Numbered from the stretch's first letter, positions 7,149 through 16,059 are shown. The stretch: DNA of 64,000 nt from Runella slithyformis DSM 19594 (GCF_000218895.1 NC_015703.1:309501-373500); one strand, 5' to 3'. Notes: generated by a model not told the origin, from the sequence alone. Program-made: numbers and translations.

Positions 7149-10100
7149 TCAGTTCCCCAACAAATCAAGCAGGTCATCTTTTGACAGTGATTTCAGTACA
7201 GAATCGTCCGATTTTAGCAAGTCGCCCGCCAATTTGGTTTTTGATTCCTGCAATTTTACTACTTTTTCTTCGATGGTATTGGGGCAAATGAGCCGTACGG
7301 CAATGACATTTTTAGTTTGTCCGATGCGGTAGCTGCGGTCAATCGCCTGATTTTCAACAGCGGGATTCCACCACGGGTCGACCAGATACACGTAATCCGC
7401 TTCGGTCAGGTTGAGTCCCGTACCGCCGGCTTTCAGACTGATCAAAAACACACGGATATGTTCATTGTTCTGAAACTCATTCACTTTCGCGGCGCGGTCC
7501 TTGGTTTGACCCGTGAGGTATTCAAAAGCGATGTTTTTCACTTCCAGCTCTTTTTTGATCAATTCCAGCATCGACACAAACTGCGAGAAAACCAGAATTT
7601 TGTGTTGGGACGATTTATTTTCGATCTGTTCCACCAGCACTTCGATCTTTGCGGAATGATTTCCCTTAAACTCTTCGTCTTTCAGCAGCGCCGGCGAGTT
7701 GCAGATCTGGCGCAATTTGGTCAGCCCCGTCAGTACGTGCATGCTGCTGCGGGTAAGATCGTCTTGAGTCTTGCCCAAAATATACTCCCGCAGTTCTTTT
7801 TCATAAGCATCGTACACCTTGCGCTGGTCGTCGCCCATTTCGCAGTAGATCACCATTTCCGTTTTGTCGGGGAGTTCGGTGGCTACCTGTTTTTTGGTGC
7901 GCCGGAGGATAAACGGCTGAATACGCTTCTGCAACTGTGCCGATTTTTTACGGTCTTCAAACTTATCAATGGGCATCGAATAAATGGCCTTGAAGAATTG
8001 TTTGCTTCCCAATAGGCCCGGACAGGCAAAGGAAAGTTGACCGTAAATATCAAAGGTGTTGTTTTCGATCGGTGTGCCGGTCAGTACCGCCCTGTTGCGC
8101 GAATGCAGCAGCCGTACTGCCTTATAGCGCTGTGATTCGGGATTTTTGATAGCCTGCGATTCGTCCAGAAAGATGTAATTGAACCGGTAAGCTTTCAGAA
8201 AATGAATGTCGGAAAGCACCGTGCCGTAGGTGGTCAGAATCACTTCATAGCGGCTGAATTCGTGAACGTCTTTCAGTCGATTGGGGCCATAATGCGTAAA
8301 CAGCCGCATGGAAGGCGCAAATTTGGCGATTTCATCCTGCCAGTTAAACAGCAGCGACGTCGGCACCACGATCAGGTTGGTGGTATTGGGATGCCTGCGG
8401 CGCTGCGAAAGGATGAAGGCGATGATCTGAATGGTTTTGCCCAGGCCCATGTCGTCGGCCAGGCAGGCCCCGAAGTTGTGTTCGTCCAAAAAATGCAGCC
8501 AACTGAGCCCCTGCCGCTGATAATCGCGCAGGGTGGCGTTGAGCTCCGGCGGTACGGGCACTTCCCTGATGTTTTTGAGGGATGAAAACGTATGGGTATA
8601 AAACGCCACCTCCTCTTTCACCTCTTGACTAAGCATCTCCTCCTCAAACAGTTCGTCTATCTGACTGAAGTTGCTCTTCGGAATTTTGAGCACCTCTTCC
8701 TCCGGTTCACCGGCCTGAAAAAAGGCCGCGATCTTTTTTATCCATTCTTCGGGCAAAATGCCCATCGTACCGTCGCCGAGCTGAACAAATTTACTCTTAT
8801 TCCGAATGGCCTTGTGCAATTGTTTCAACGATGCTTTTTGCTTTCCGTATTTAATTTCCAGCGACGTGTCAAACCAATCCGTTCCGCTCGTGACCCGGAT
8901 AGATACCCGCGCTTTGTGTTGATTCAGCCGGTTGTTGGTCAATTCGTTGAACCCTAAAACGGTAATGCCCTCGTTTTTCCACGCCTGAAAAGCGTCCAAA
9001 AACCAATCTTCGTCCAAAAATCGGTCTTTGTGCAGGTAGAAAAAATCCATCTCCTGCAATTGTCCCTCAAAATCAGGATGTTGCCGTACTACTTCGGCCA
9101 TAAAGCGCACTTCCAGTTCCTCATCCCGTTCGATCTGAAATACATTTCCGTTTTGGTCGGTGTCATAGATCTGTTTTCGGGAATAAACGGGAATCTCCAC
9201 CGCGCCATACCTGACCACCGGTGTGAGGATGACGTAGCTGTTGCGATCCGACAGATAGATGATCTTCTCGATCGTTCGGTCAAGCTCGTATTCAATGCGT
9301 TGCGCTTGGGTAGCGGGTCGGAGATACGCATATCGGATACTGATTTTATGTTCTAATTCAGCCAGAATGGTTTTCCTGAACTCGTCGTATTTGGAGGCAT
9401 GAATAAGCAAAAGGGGATTGCTCTTTTTGAAGAACTGAATGACGCGCAGCAGGTCGGGATCGGTCACCAAATGCAGCACATTGCCGAGGTGAATGAAATA
9501 ATCGTATTTGAGGGACAGCGTTTTGAGCGGGTAGGCTTTGTCGTTCAGAACCAGTTCGCCCGTAATTTCGTAAAACTGTTTGCGTTGGTCCACCAATAAT
9601 TTTACTTCCAACGGCGTTCGATGCAGCTTGACGGGCACAATGGAATTGGCCGTCACATTCTCTGATTGCCCCGAATCATGGTAGTACGCGTCCAGATTCA
9701 ACGGATTTTTCACGATCACTTTTAAGGCTTCCAACGCCGAGGTGGCTTGATCTGATGCAAAAGGGCGTTGAAATTTAGAAATGGCCGTGTAAAATTTAGC
9801 CTCTTCCAATTGCTCGGTTTTCCAGATCAGGTTCAGCGGGTCCACGGCCGTCAGCGGGTTTTTGAGCTTGCCGTCGCGGGTGGTCTGTCCTTCGTACAAT
9901 TCCACCCCGAAGTGCTCGTAGTATTTATGTTTTCGAAACACAATAACCCGATGGGTGTTGGATGACTCGAAAGGAAGGTTGGGCAATAAAATACTTTTTC
10001 GGGGCAACAAATGTTCCCGAAAATAGTCATTGGTGGCTTTGTTCAGCGGCAGCAGTTCTTTGATCTTCGGTTTAATTTCAACCGACTTTTGGGTATATTC

Positions 10101-10514
10101 TACGTAGAAGTAATCGTCTAAGCGTGCTTCATCTTCCAATCCGTACTCCTTCGCCACCTGCTGCATTTTGGTCTGACGCAGCGCTGCATCAAAGAAAATT
10201 CGCAGGTACGGACGGTCAATGATGTTGTACAACACCTGCGCCTGATGCTCGCACAATTTCTTTTTGGATGCGTTGCAATCACAGGAAAGAACGATAGAAT
10301 CCTCTAACTGCGAGACCGATACCGGAGGAAAGACGGGAATCGTCGAAGGCTGCGTAAACACGCCGACGTTGAGGTCAATGCGTTGGGGATGAATGTCAAA
10401 AAAGCCCCGCGCGCTGACGTCAAAAAAGTCAGCGCTGTGCTTTAACAGATCGGAATAGGTAAGGGTGGCAATGGTGCTGTGTTCAAGAATGTATTCGTGG
10501 GGATGCTCTCTCAT
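7149..10514 (-). CDS. SNF2-family DEAD/DEAH helicase with N-terminal SWIM zinc finger
   Basis: A 1121-residue protein. The N-terminal CDCNASKKKLCEHQ (about residues 94-107) is a SWIM-type CxCx(n)CxH zinc finger. A poorly conserved middle region follows. The C-terminal 470 residues form the Snf2/Rad54 ATPase: GLSWLHFLDEHNFG, Walker A DDMGLGKTIQ, Walker B FLDESQA (DESQ box), LTGTPIEN, and motif VI QAIDRSYRIGQTKNV. Bacterial members are DNA translocases or nucleoprotein remodellers of uncertain role, often linked to RapA-like or repair functions. It is an isolated minus-strand gene; the neighbours give no specific clue. Cytoplasmic. Confidence 0.9.
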   Translation of the reverse strand: MREHPHEYILEHSTIATLTYSDLLKHSADFFDVSARGFFDIHPQRIDLNVGVFTQPSTIPVFPPVSVSQLEDSIVLSCDCNASKKKLCEHQAQVLYNIIDRPYLRIFFDAALRQTKMQQVAKEYGLEDEARLDDYFYVEYTQKSVEIKPKIKELLPLNKATNDYFREHLLPRKSILLPNLPFESSNTHRVIVFRKHKYYEHFGVELYEGQTTRDGKLKNPLTAVDPLNLIWKTEQLEEAKFYTAISKFQRPFASDQATSALEALKVIVKNPLNLDAYYHDSGQSENVTANSIVPVKLHRTPLEVKLLVDQRKQFYEITGELVLNDKAYPLKTLSLKYDYFIHLGNVLHLVTDPDLLRVIQFFKKSNPLLLIHASKYDEFRKTILAELEHKISIRYAYLRPATQAQRIEYELDRTIEKIIYLSDRNSYVILTPVVRYGAVEIPVYSRKQIYDTDQNGNVFQIERDEELEVRFMAEVVRQHPDFEGQLQEMDFFYLHKDRFLDEDWFLDAFQAWKNEGITVLGFNELTNNRLNQHKARVSIRVTSGTDWFDTSLEIKYGKQKASLKQLHKAIRNKSKFVQLGDGTMGILPEEWIKKIAAFFQAGEPEEEVLKIPKSNFSQIDELFEEEMLSQEVKEEVAFYTHTFSSLKNIREVPVPPELNATLRDYQRQGLSWLHFLDEHNFGACLADDMGLGKTIQIIAFILSQRRRHPNTTNLIVVPTSLLFNWQDEIAKFAPSMRLFTHYGPNRLKDVHEFSRYEVILTTYGTVLSDIHFLKAYRFNYIFLDESQAIKNPESQRYKAVRLLHSRNRAVLTGTPIENNTFDIYGQLSFACPGLLGSKQFFKAIYSMPIDKFEDRKKSAQLQKRIQPFILRRTKKQVATELPDKTEMVIYCEMGDDQRKVYDAYEKELREYILGKTQDDLTRSSMHVLTGLTKLRQICNSPALLKDEEFKGNHSAKIEVLVEQIENKSSQHKILVFSQFVSMLELIKKELEVKNIAFEYLTGQTKDRAAKVNEFQNNEHIRVFLISLKAGGTGLNLTEADYVYLVDPWWNPAVENQAIDRSYRIGQTKNVIAVRLICPNTIEEKVVKLQESKTKLAGDLLKSDDSVLKSLSKDDLLDLLGN

Positions 10515-10658
10515 GTTTCAATTCCATCACATTATCTGAATCAGTATGCTTTCTGCACGTTGCAAAAGCATACCGGCAGGACCCACTTATGCTGTCTCAA
10601 TCTACGCTGAAGAACCGAAGAGGAAGAAAAAGACATATCGTCGGCTCCTTCCCGCCGT

Positions 10659-11708
10659 CTACTCCAATACCTCATAGATCATCAGAGGATTTGTCTTGTT
10701 TTTCAGGTTTACTTCGCCGATGGGCTGGCAGTTAAACGATTCTTTGACCTGCTCATACACACTTTGTCCGATCACGATCTGGCCCGGTTTGGCTACCGAC
10801 TGAAACCGTTGCGCTACATTGACGGTATCACCGATAACGGTATAATCCAGCCGCCGCAGAGACGCAGAGCCGATATTGCCCGAAATCATTTCTCCGGAAT
10901 TGATACCGATCGCCACGCGCGGCATGTAGGTGGAATGGTCGAAAAGCTCTTCCTGAATGGTCTCAATGTGGCTGCGCACGGCGAGGGCCGCTTCGATGGC
11001 GTGATCGGCGTGGTATTCGCCCCGAAACACGGCCATGACGGCATCCCCCATGAATTTATCCACATGACCGCCCTGCCCGATGATCTCTTTGACCATGACG
11101 TCAAAGTATTTATTGATAAGTCGCACCACGGTATCGGGATCGGCATTTTCGGTAATGGCCGTAAAGCCGCAGATATCCATAAAAACGACGGAGGCATCGA
11201 CCGTTTCGTTGGCCATCAGAGAGGATTCAAACTCCCGGCGGTTCATAAAACTCAGCACATTTTCGTCCACATACATCCGTAAGATGTTGTTTTCTTTAAT
11301 GGCCTGGAGGGTGTCACGCAATTGTTGAACGTGCACCAGGGTTTTTTGGACCGTCAGTTCAAGGTCTTCAAAATTGACCGGTTTACATACAAAATCAAAC
11401 GCCCCCCGATTCATGGCGGTACGGATATTGTCCATATCGCCGTACGCCGAGACCATGATGACCTTAATGAGCGGGCTCAACTCGCTCACTTTACTCAGGA
11501 GCGTCAGCCCGTCCATGAGGGGCATGTTGATGTCGCTCAGTACTAAATCTATGTCGGGGATTTCCTGTAGAAGTCTGAAGGCTTCCAATCCGTTGGGAGC
11601 AAAAACAAATTGGTAGAGACCTTCGCGGATTTGTCGTCTAAATTTTTGTTTGATCAGCAATTCCAAATCGCTTTCGTCATCTACGACGAGCATTTTGGCT
11701 TTATTCAT
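10659..11708 (-). CDS. Response regulator fused to class III adenylate/guanylate cyclase
   Basis: 349 residues. An N-terminal receiver domain has acidic D10/D11, phosphoacceptor D59 in LSDINMP and K in FVCKPVN. A helical linker leads to a class III cyclase domain (about 165-349). Metal-binding Asp residues lie in VVFMDICGFT and KFMGDAVMAVF, and the transition-state residues in DYTVIGDTVNVAQRF (Asn and Arg). All catalytic residues appear present, so it should make a cyclic nucleotide, probably cAMP, under phosphorylation control. It overlaps the upstream receiver gene by 4 bp, so the two are translated together. Their kinase is not adjacent; the kinases at 24-32 kb are candidates. A cNMP-binding protein is encoded at 20.9-24 kb. 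Confidence 0.9.
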   Translation of the reverse strand: MNKAKMLVVDDESDLELLIKQKFRRQIREGLYQFVFAPNGLEAFRLLQEIPDIDLVLSDINMPLMDGLTLLSKVSELSPLIKVIMVSAYGDMDNIRTAMNRGAFDFVCKPVNFEDLELTVQKTLVHVQQLRDTLQAIKENNILRMYVDENVLSFMNRREFESSLMANETVDASVVFMDICGFTAITENADPDTVVRLINKYFDVMVKEIIGQGGHVDKFMGDAVMAVFRGEYHADHAIEAALAVRSHIETIQEELFDHSTYMPRVAIGINSGEMISGNIGSASLRRLDYTVIGDTVNVAQRFQSVAKPGQIVIGQSVYEQVKESFNCQPIGEVNLKNKTNPLMIYEVLE

Positions 11709-12079
11709 AATGAGTGGGTAAGTTTCTGTTTAAGGTTAGCAAAGTCGATCGGTTTGGTCAGAAAATCGTCCGCACCGTATTTTTTTGCCTGATTAAAGTT
11801 TTCATCGTCGTTGTAGGCCGTGATCATCATCACGGTCGGAGGCGCACTCGGCCGGGCGGTTCGAATACGCTTCAATAATTCAATTCCGCTCATGCCGGGC
11901 ATGTTGATATCGGAAAGGATCAACACGATTTCTGAAAAATGATCATCCAGATACGTCAGTGCTTCTTCTCCGGAATGCGCAAAATCAAAAACCAGTTCAC
12001 CGCTTCTGATCTCGCGCCGAAAGCGTTGTTCAAATAACGTTTTAATATCATGTTCGTCGTCAACTACCAAAATTTTCAT
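11705..12079 (-). CDS. Single-domain response regulator (CheY-like)
   Basis: 124 residues, one receiver domain. D7/D8 and phosphoacceptor D57 (LILSDINMPGMSG), the Thr in MMITAYND and K in FLTKPIDF are all present. Its N-terminal half (FEQRFRREIRSG) closely matches the receiver of the downstream cyclase protein, so the two are recent paralogues. Stop and start overlap by 4 bp, showing coupled translation. It may act as a phosphate sink or partner for the same sensor kinase. Confidence 0.9.
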   Translation of the reverse strand: MKILVVDDEHDIKTLFEQRFRREIRSGELVFDFAHSGEEALTYLDDHFSEIVLILSDINMPGMSGIELLKRIRTARPSAPPTVMMITAYNDDENFNQAKKYGADDFLTKPIDFANLKQKLTHSL

Positions 12080-12154
12080 GAGGGAGAAAAGCTAAAAGGG
12101 ATGTTTTGGAAGTGTAATAATACGAAAAATGTTGGAAACTAAAGCGGTGGCTGA

Positions 12155-12171
12155 TTAGTTAGTCAAACTAA
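12155..12171. promoter_or_regulatory. Palindromic operator candidate upstream of yqhD-like gene
   Basis: TTAGTT-AGTCA-AACTAA is a perfect 6+6 palindrome in the divergent spacer, 27 bases before the reductase start. HxlR-type regulators control aldehyde or quinone detoxification genes in other bacteria, and an HxlR gene lies just beyond this reductase. CTAAAC and GTTAG pieces also occur upstream of the HxlR gene near 14010-14035. Binding is inferred only. Confidence 0.35.
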
Positions 12172-12197
12172 ATAGCGTCATAAAAAATTTCATTCGT

Positions 12198-13352
12198 ATG
12201 AATAATTTTCAATACCATAATCCTGTCCGAATTCTGTTTGGCAAAGGACAAATAGCCCAATTATCAAAACAAATACCTGCTGAAGCTAAGGTGATGATTA
12301 CCTACGGCGGTGGGAGTATTTTCAAAAATGGGGTGTACGAGCAGGTGAAAACAGCCCTGAAAGCCCATCAGATCGTTGAATTTGGGGGCATTGAGGCCAA
12401 CCCCACCTACGAAACACTCATGCAGGCCGTGGCCTTAGGGCGTGCCGAACACGTCGATTTTCTGCTGGCGGTCGGCGGCGGCTCGGTGCTCGACGGTACC
12501 AAATTCATTGCGGCAGCCATTCCGTTTACGGGAGAAGATGCCTGGCAGATCGTAGGCAACCGCGCCAAGATCACCACGGCTCTGCCGCTCGGATCGGTTT
12601 TGACACTGCCTGCGACGGGCTCGGAAATGAATTATTACGCGGTCATCAGTCGCAAGGAAACACAGGAGAAAAAAGGGTTGGGCAATCCGCTTGTTTACCC
12701 AAAATTCTCCATCCTTGACCCTGAAACAACGTTTTCACTGCCTCCGCGCCAAATTGCCAACGGCATTGCCGACGCCTTCACGCACGTGATGGAGCAATAC
12801 ATGACGTACCCCGTACGCGCCGAAATGCAGGACCGAATGGCCGAAGCGGTATTGCTTACGTTAATCGACGAAGGCCCGAAAATGATGGCCAGCCCTACCG
12901 ATTACGACGCAGCGGCCAACGTCATGTGGGCGGCCACGATGGCACTCAACGGTCTGCTGGCCGCAGGTGTACCGACCGATTGGGCCACGCATCAGATCGG
13001 CCATGAACTCACGGCCCTGCATGGCATCGACCATGCGCGTACACTGGCGGCGGTCTTGCCGCATTTGTTGGAAATCAAAAAAGACACCAAACGCGAAAAG
13101 CTCATTCAATACGCCAAACGCGTATGGCAGTTGAGCGGCACGGACGATGAACTGGTAGCGGGAGCCATTCAAAAAACGGCCGATTTCTACGAGTCGCTGG
13201 GCATTCCGACAAAGGCAAGTGCTTATCCCATCGGTGAGGAAACGGTCCGGGAAGTGGTGAAGCGTTTTACCGAACGCGGTATGAACTTCGGCGAGCGCGC
13301 CGACATCACCCCCGAAGTGGTTGGGGAGATTCTGGAACTGAGCCTGAGTTGA
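12198..13352 (+). CDS. yqhD: Iron-containing alcohol dehydrogenase, YqhD-like NADPH-dependent aldehyde reductase
   Basis: 384 residues, the usual length for group III iron-dependent alcohol dehydrogenases. NFQYHNPVRILFGKGQ at the start, the GGGS nucleotide-binding turns (TYGGGSIF, VGGGSVLDGTK) and LPATGSEMN are typical of YqhD/BDH. Metal ligands lie in DAFTHVMEQY, TDWATHQIGHELTALHGIDHA. YqhD reduces short and peroxidation-derived aldehydes using NADPH, a protective cytosolic function that fits the pirin, DJ-1 and HxlR/MarR genes nearby. Transcription ends at the hairpin at 13515. Confidence 0.88.
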   Translation: MNNFQYHNPVRILFGKGQIAQLSKQIPAEAKVMITYGGGSIFKNGVYEQVKTALKAHQIVEFGGIEANPTYETLMQAVALGRAEHVDFLLAVGGGSVLDGTKFIAAAIPFTGEDAWQIVGNRAKITTALPLGSVLTLPATGSEMNYYAVISRKETQEKKGLGNPLVYPKFSILDPETTFSLPPRQIANGIADAFTHVMEQYMTYPVRAEMQDRMAEAVLLTLIDEGPKMMASPTDYDAAANVMWAATMALNGLLAAGVPTDWATHQIGHELTALHGIDHARTLAAVLPHLLEIKKDTKREKLIQYAKRVWQLSGTDDELVAGAIQKTADFYESLGIPTKASAYPIGEETVREVVKRFTERGMNFGERADITPEVVGEILELSLS

Positions 13353-13355
13353 TAG

Positions 13356-13490
13356 GGAACGTTATTTCCTGATGGTAAAAACGGAATAACAAAAGCGGAA
13401 CTATCGGGTGCCGGCGAGCCTCAGGATTATTGTACCGGTACATTGGCCGGGGCATCGGACAAAGTCAAAGAACTTGCCGGACAGCCCTGA
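13356..13490 (+). pseudogene. Possible coding remnant
   Basis: An open frame without a start codon runs from the stop at 13353 to TGA 13488-13490 and translates to a soluble-looking peptide that includes ITKAELSGAGEP and SDKVKELAGQP. Codon use resembles the surrounding genes. No family is recognised. It may be the 3' end of a deleted gene between the reductase and its terminator, or chance. Confidence 0.25.
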
Positions 13491-13514
13491 CACTCTTCTT
13501 TAGGTTAGATTGCC

Positions 13515-13547
13515 GCAGTTGGTGAAAAAACACCAACTGCTTTTTTT
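13515..13547 (+). terminator. Intrinsic terminator
   Basis: Perfect 10-bp stem (GCAGTTGGTG at 13515-13524, CACCAACTGC at 13531-13540), A6 loop, then seven T residues. It closes the yqhD transcript. Confidence 0.9.
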
Positions 13548-13615
13548 ATTTACGGCCGCCTGTGCATACACGTACGGCTTTTAGCCTCTTTGGCATCCGG
13601 TTGTTTTTCAAACGA

Positions 13616-13960
13616 TCATTTCTCAATACCCGCTTCGCGCATAAATTCCAGTCCCAACGCCCGAATCGCCTGCACGATGGGCATCACACGTCGCCCTTTT
13701 TCCGTAAGGGTATATTCTACCTTAGGCGGCACGACCGGATAAACCACCCGATTGACCAACCCATCCTGTTCCAATTCACGCAGTTGGGTCGTCAGCATTT
13801 TTTCTGAGATGTGCGGAATAGCCTTCCGCAGCTCACCGTAGCGCAGCGTTTGATCCTGCAAGCGCCACAAAATGGGCATTTTCCACGTGCCGCCTATTTG
13901 GTCCATCGCAAACTCGACGGGATTATAGTATACTTTATTGTTATACTTAAAATCAGGCAT
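13616..13960 (-). CDS. HxlR-family winged-helix transcriptional regulator
   Basis: 114 residues. The HxlR signature is clear: a short N-terminal segment, then IGGTWKMPILWRL, RYGELRKAIPHISEKMLTTQLRELEQDGLV (recognition helix region) and the wing PPKVEYTLTEKG. The usual N-terminal redox Cys before the winged helix is absent (FKYNNKVYYNPVEF), so it may sense a ligand or aldehyde by another route. It is convergent with the yqhD-like gene and separated from the plus-strand MarR gene by about 220 bp. Likely a dimeric repressor. Confidence 0.9.
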   Translation of the reverse strand: MPDFKYNNKVYYNPVEFAMDQIGGTWKMPILWRLQDQTLRYGELRKAIPHISEKMLTTQLRELEQDGLVNRVVYPVVPPKVEYTLTEKGRRVMPIVQAIRALGLEFMREAGIEK

Positions 13961-14102
13961 AAGAACTGTTCATTTCTGTCGAGGTAAAAATAACGACGTT
14001 GAATCCGCTAAACAATGAATACCCTAAAGTTAGCAAAATGCTTTCAAAATCCCCTTTTGCGCATCTTTCCCGTATTCACCCGCTTTTAAACTCAACATTG
14101 TT

Positions 14103-14132
14103 TTTGACTGTTCAGAATAGCAACTACATTTG
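14103..14132 (+). promoter_or_regulatory. Bacteroidota sigma-A-type promoter for marR
   Basis: TTTG at 14103-14106, an 18-nt gap, then TACATTTG at 14125-14132, a full match to the TAnnTTTG -7 box. The expected start is near 14139, about 40 nt before ATG 14181. TTGACTAAT at 14136-14144, just past the -7 box, matches the left half of the palindrome found downstream of the gene. Confidence 0.7.
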
Positions 14133-14180
14133 TAATTGACTAATGTAACAGAAAAACAAAATTGCGCAATCAACTATAAT

Positions 14181-14615
14181 ATGAACTTTGAAAAAAATAT
14201 TGGACGGTATATAGGTCGGTTAAACTACCTTGGTCTCAAGAGAATGAATGAGTTATTGACAGAGGCCGGTGCCAACATCACCGCCGACCAGTTCCGATTG
14301 CTCACTCACTTGTGGAAACAGGACGGCATCCCCCAAAATCAATTGGCCCTTCACCTTGGCCGCGACCGAGCGGGCGTAACAAGAATGGTTGATATTCTTG
14401 AAAATCAGCATATTATTACCAGAATAGCCGATACCAACGACCGCCGAATTAATTTAATTTATTTAACCAAAACGGGAAAAGAACTGGAAACAAAAGCGGC
14501 CGAGTGTGCACAAAAGTACCTCAACGAAATGATGGAAGATTTTTCGGAAGACGAAAAAATACAGTTTTCGAGCCTGCTTCAGCGCGCAGTAACTAGTTTA
14601 AAAAAACAAAGATGA
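14181..14615 (+). CDS. MarR-family transcriptional regulator
   Basis: 144 residues from ATG 14181; the frame is open to a TTG at 14136, but the promoter lies against that start. The winged helix is typical: ITADQFRLLTHLWKQDG, QNQLALHLGRDRAGVTRMVDIL (helix-turn-helix), and DTNDRRINLIYLTKTGKEL (wing). It probably represses itself and the downstream small ORF/pirin genes in response to phenolic or oxidative ligands. Its likely operator motif, TTGAnTAAT, lies both at its own promoter and right after its stop. Confidence 0.9.
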   Translation: MNFEKNIGRYIGRLNYLGLKRMNELLTEAGANITADQFRLLTHLWKQDGIPQNQLALHLGRDRAGVTRMVDILENQHIITRIADTNDRRINLIYLTKTGKELETKAAECAQKYLNEMMEDFSEDEKIQFSSLLQRAVTSLKKQR

Positions 14616-14636
14616 ACCATTTTTTTTCATATTTAG

Positions 14637-14674
14637 TTGATTAATCAATTATTGAGCGATCAACTTTAAATTTT
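14637..14674. promoter_or_regulatory. MarR-type operator overlapping a weak promoter
   Basis: TTGATTAATCAA (14637-14648) is a perfect 12-bp palindrome, and TTGAnTAAT recurs at the marR promoter. A TAAATTTT -7-like box follows at 14667-14674, so a repressor bound here would cover the -33 region of the promoter for the pirin operon. Binding is inferred. Confidence 0.4.
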
Positions 14675-14684
14675 ATAAAACATA

Positions 14685-14831
14685 ATGGAATCACCAAATA
14701 AGAGAATCGTGATAGCAGGTGCAATAAGTTCCGTTGGGAAAGGTCTAACGGCCTTGGTCAACTCCGGCAAAACGTATTCCTACCGGCACAAATTACAGAC
14801 AGCAAAGGACATTCAATTATCTGAAAATTAA
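14685..14831 (+). CDS. Small ORF, possibly a truncated NAD(P)-binding protein
   Basis: 48 codons from ATG 14685 to TAA 14829-14831. The start reads KRIVIAGAISSVGKGL, like the first strand and glycine loop of a Rossmann protein, but homology-like character ends after about 22 residues. It lies between marR and the next gene with 6 bases to spare. MarR operons often carry an SDR or NmrA-type gene, so it may be a deletion remnant of one. A functional small protein is not excluded. Confidence 0.3.
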   Translation: MESPNKRIVIAGAISSVGKGLTALVNSGKTYSYRHKLQTAKDIQLSEN

Positions 14832-14837
14832 GCAGCA

Positions 14838-15197
14838 ATGACAACGCAGAAATTATTATCAGAAATCATTGACCACGATCAAAACGCCCCCGTGCTGGTC
14901 ATTTTCGGGGGCAACCCGTTTCGCCGTGATGAGGTGCTGCAATTGATAAAGAGTCTATCCGGCATTACTGCCTACGGTGTTTTGAGTGAAGCAGAAGGAA
15001 TGCAGCGACTCAAAACGCTGCCAAAAGTAGATTTGGTCCTCATCGGCGGTCGGTATACTGACGAGCAGCGCGTACGCATTCGGAAGTATGTAACTACGCA
15101 TTTGCCCAACGCCAAAACCACTGAACCCGGCTATGATTATCCCTACCAAAATGCTGCCATTGCAGCCGATATTAAGAAAAAATTAGGAACAAAATGA
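14838..15197 (+). CDS. Conserved-looking hypothetical protein (119 aa)
   Basis: I do not recognise the family. The protein is soluble, without signal peptide or Cys, and has alternating strands and helices (APVLVIFGGNPFRRDEVLQL, KVDLVLIGGRYT), suggesting a small Rossmann or receiver-like fold that lacks phosphoacceptor residues. Its stop overlaps the pirin start by 4 bp, so the two are translationally coupled and probably serve the same response. Confidence 0.75.
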   Translation: MTTQKLLSEIIDHDQNAPVLVIFGGNPFRRDEVLQLIKSLSGITAYGVLSEAEGMQRLKTLPKVDLVLIGGRYTDEQRVRIRKYVTTHLPNAKTTEPGYDYPYQNAAIAADIKKKLGTK

Positions 15198-15901
15198 AAA
15201 CCGTATTTAGAAAGAACGAGGACCGAATCCATAAAAAAGACGCTTGGAAAACGAGCGCGTATGCCTTTGTGCCTTACCAAACCCACTTTGGTGAGTTATG
15301 CGGATTTGCCGATGACATCGTAGCGGGCGGGCAGGGATTTGGCATGCATCCGCACAAAAACATGGAAATCAGCACCATCGTGATGAGCGGTGCACAGGCC
15401 CATAAAGACGATACGGGCGGAGCAGGCACCCTTACCTCCACCGGCGTACAAACCATGAGCGCCGGTACAGGAATCAGGCACAGCGAGTACAATGCCTCCG
15501 CTTCGGAGCCTTTTTGGAGCTTTCAAATTTGGGTATACCCCAAAGAAACAGACATCCTACCTCGCCATGAGTTGTTTACCTTTCAGCCTGCCGACAAGCT
15601 GAATAAACTCTTATTAGCTATTTCTCCCGACCGGCGAGACGGGTCAGCCTTCATCAACCAAGATGCCTTTTTCAGTCTTTCGCGTTTGGAAAAAGACAAA
15701 AGCCTGACCTATGAAATGCTGTTATCCGGCAACGGTGTTTATATCCACTGCGCCGAGGGAGAAGTTCGGATTGGCGAAACGGTCTTACACAAAGGAGATG
15801 CGTTAGGTGCATTTGAAACCGAGCATGTCATGATTACGGCTCTTGCTGACTCCGAGTTGATCTTTGTGGAGGTTCCGATGCAGAGAGGAGTAAAAATATA
15901 A
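15194..15901 (+). CDS. Pirin-family protein
   Basis: 235 residues, two cupin domains. The metal site is in the N-terminal cupin: GMHPHKNMEISTIVMSG gives two His, AHKDDTG a third and IRHSEYNA the His/Glu end. The C-terminal cupin is degenerate. Pirins bind Fe(II); bacterial ones act as quercetinase-like enzymes or redox-linked regulators. It is the last gene of the marR-linked operon and is followed by a terminator, so it is probably induced by the same signal. Confidence 0.9.
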   Translation: MKTVFRKNEDRIHKKDAWKTSAYAFVPYQTHFGELCGFADDIVAGGQGFGMHPHKNMEISTIVMSGAQAHKDDTGGAGTLTSTGVQTMSAGTGIRHSEYNASASEPFWSFQIWVYPKETDILPRHELFTFQPADKLNKLLLAISPDRRDGSAFINQDAFFSLSRLEKDKSLTYEMLLSGNGVYIHCAEGEVRIGETVLHKGDALGAFETEHVMITALADSELIFVEVPMQRGVKI

Positions 15902-15923
15902 GTATTTCTTTCGCATACATTGG

Positions 15924-15954
15924 AAGGCCGGAAAGAACGTTTTCTGCCTTTTTT
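15924..15954 (+). terminator. Intrinsic terminator
   Basis: 11-bp stem with two mismatches (15924-15934 and 15940-15950) followed by a run of T. It ends the marR-pirin transcript. A second hairpin (ACCAAAAAGTGCG/CGCACCCTTTGGT, 15966-15994) follows. Confidence 0.65.
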
Positions 15955-16059
15955 GTACTCATACGTACCAAAAAGTGCGCTTCGCACCCTTTGGTGCATT
16001 ACATGGTTTTTGGGTGCCGGGGCTTCAACTTTGTGTCATCACTCAAATAAAAAACAACC

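Noticed and set aside
10544-10572. Hairpin TATGCTTT...AAAGCATA as a terminator
   Set aside because: It lies upstream of the helicase gene and lacks a T tract on either strand; its role is unclear.
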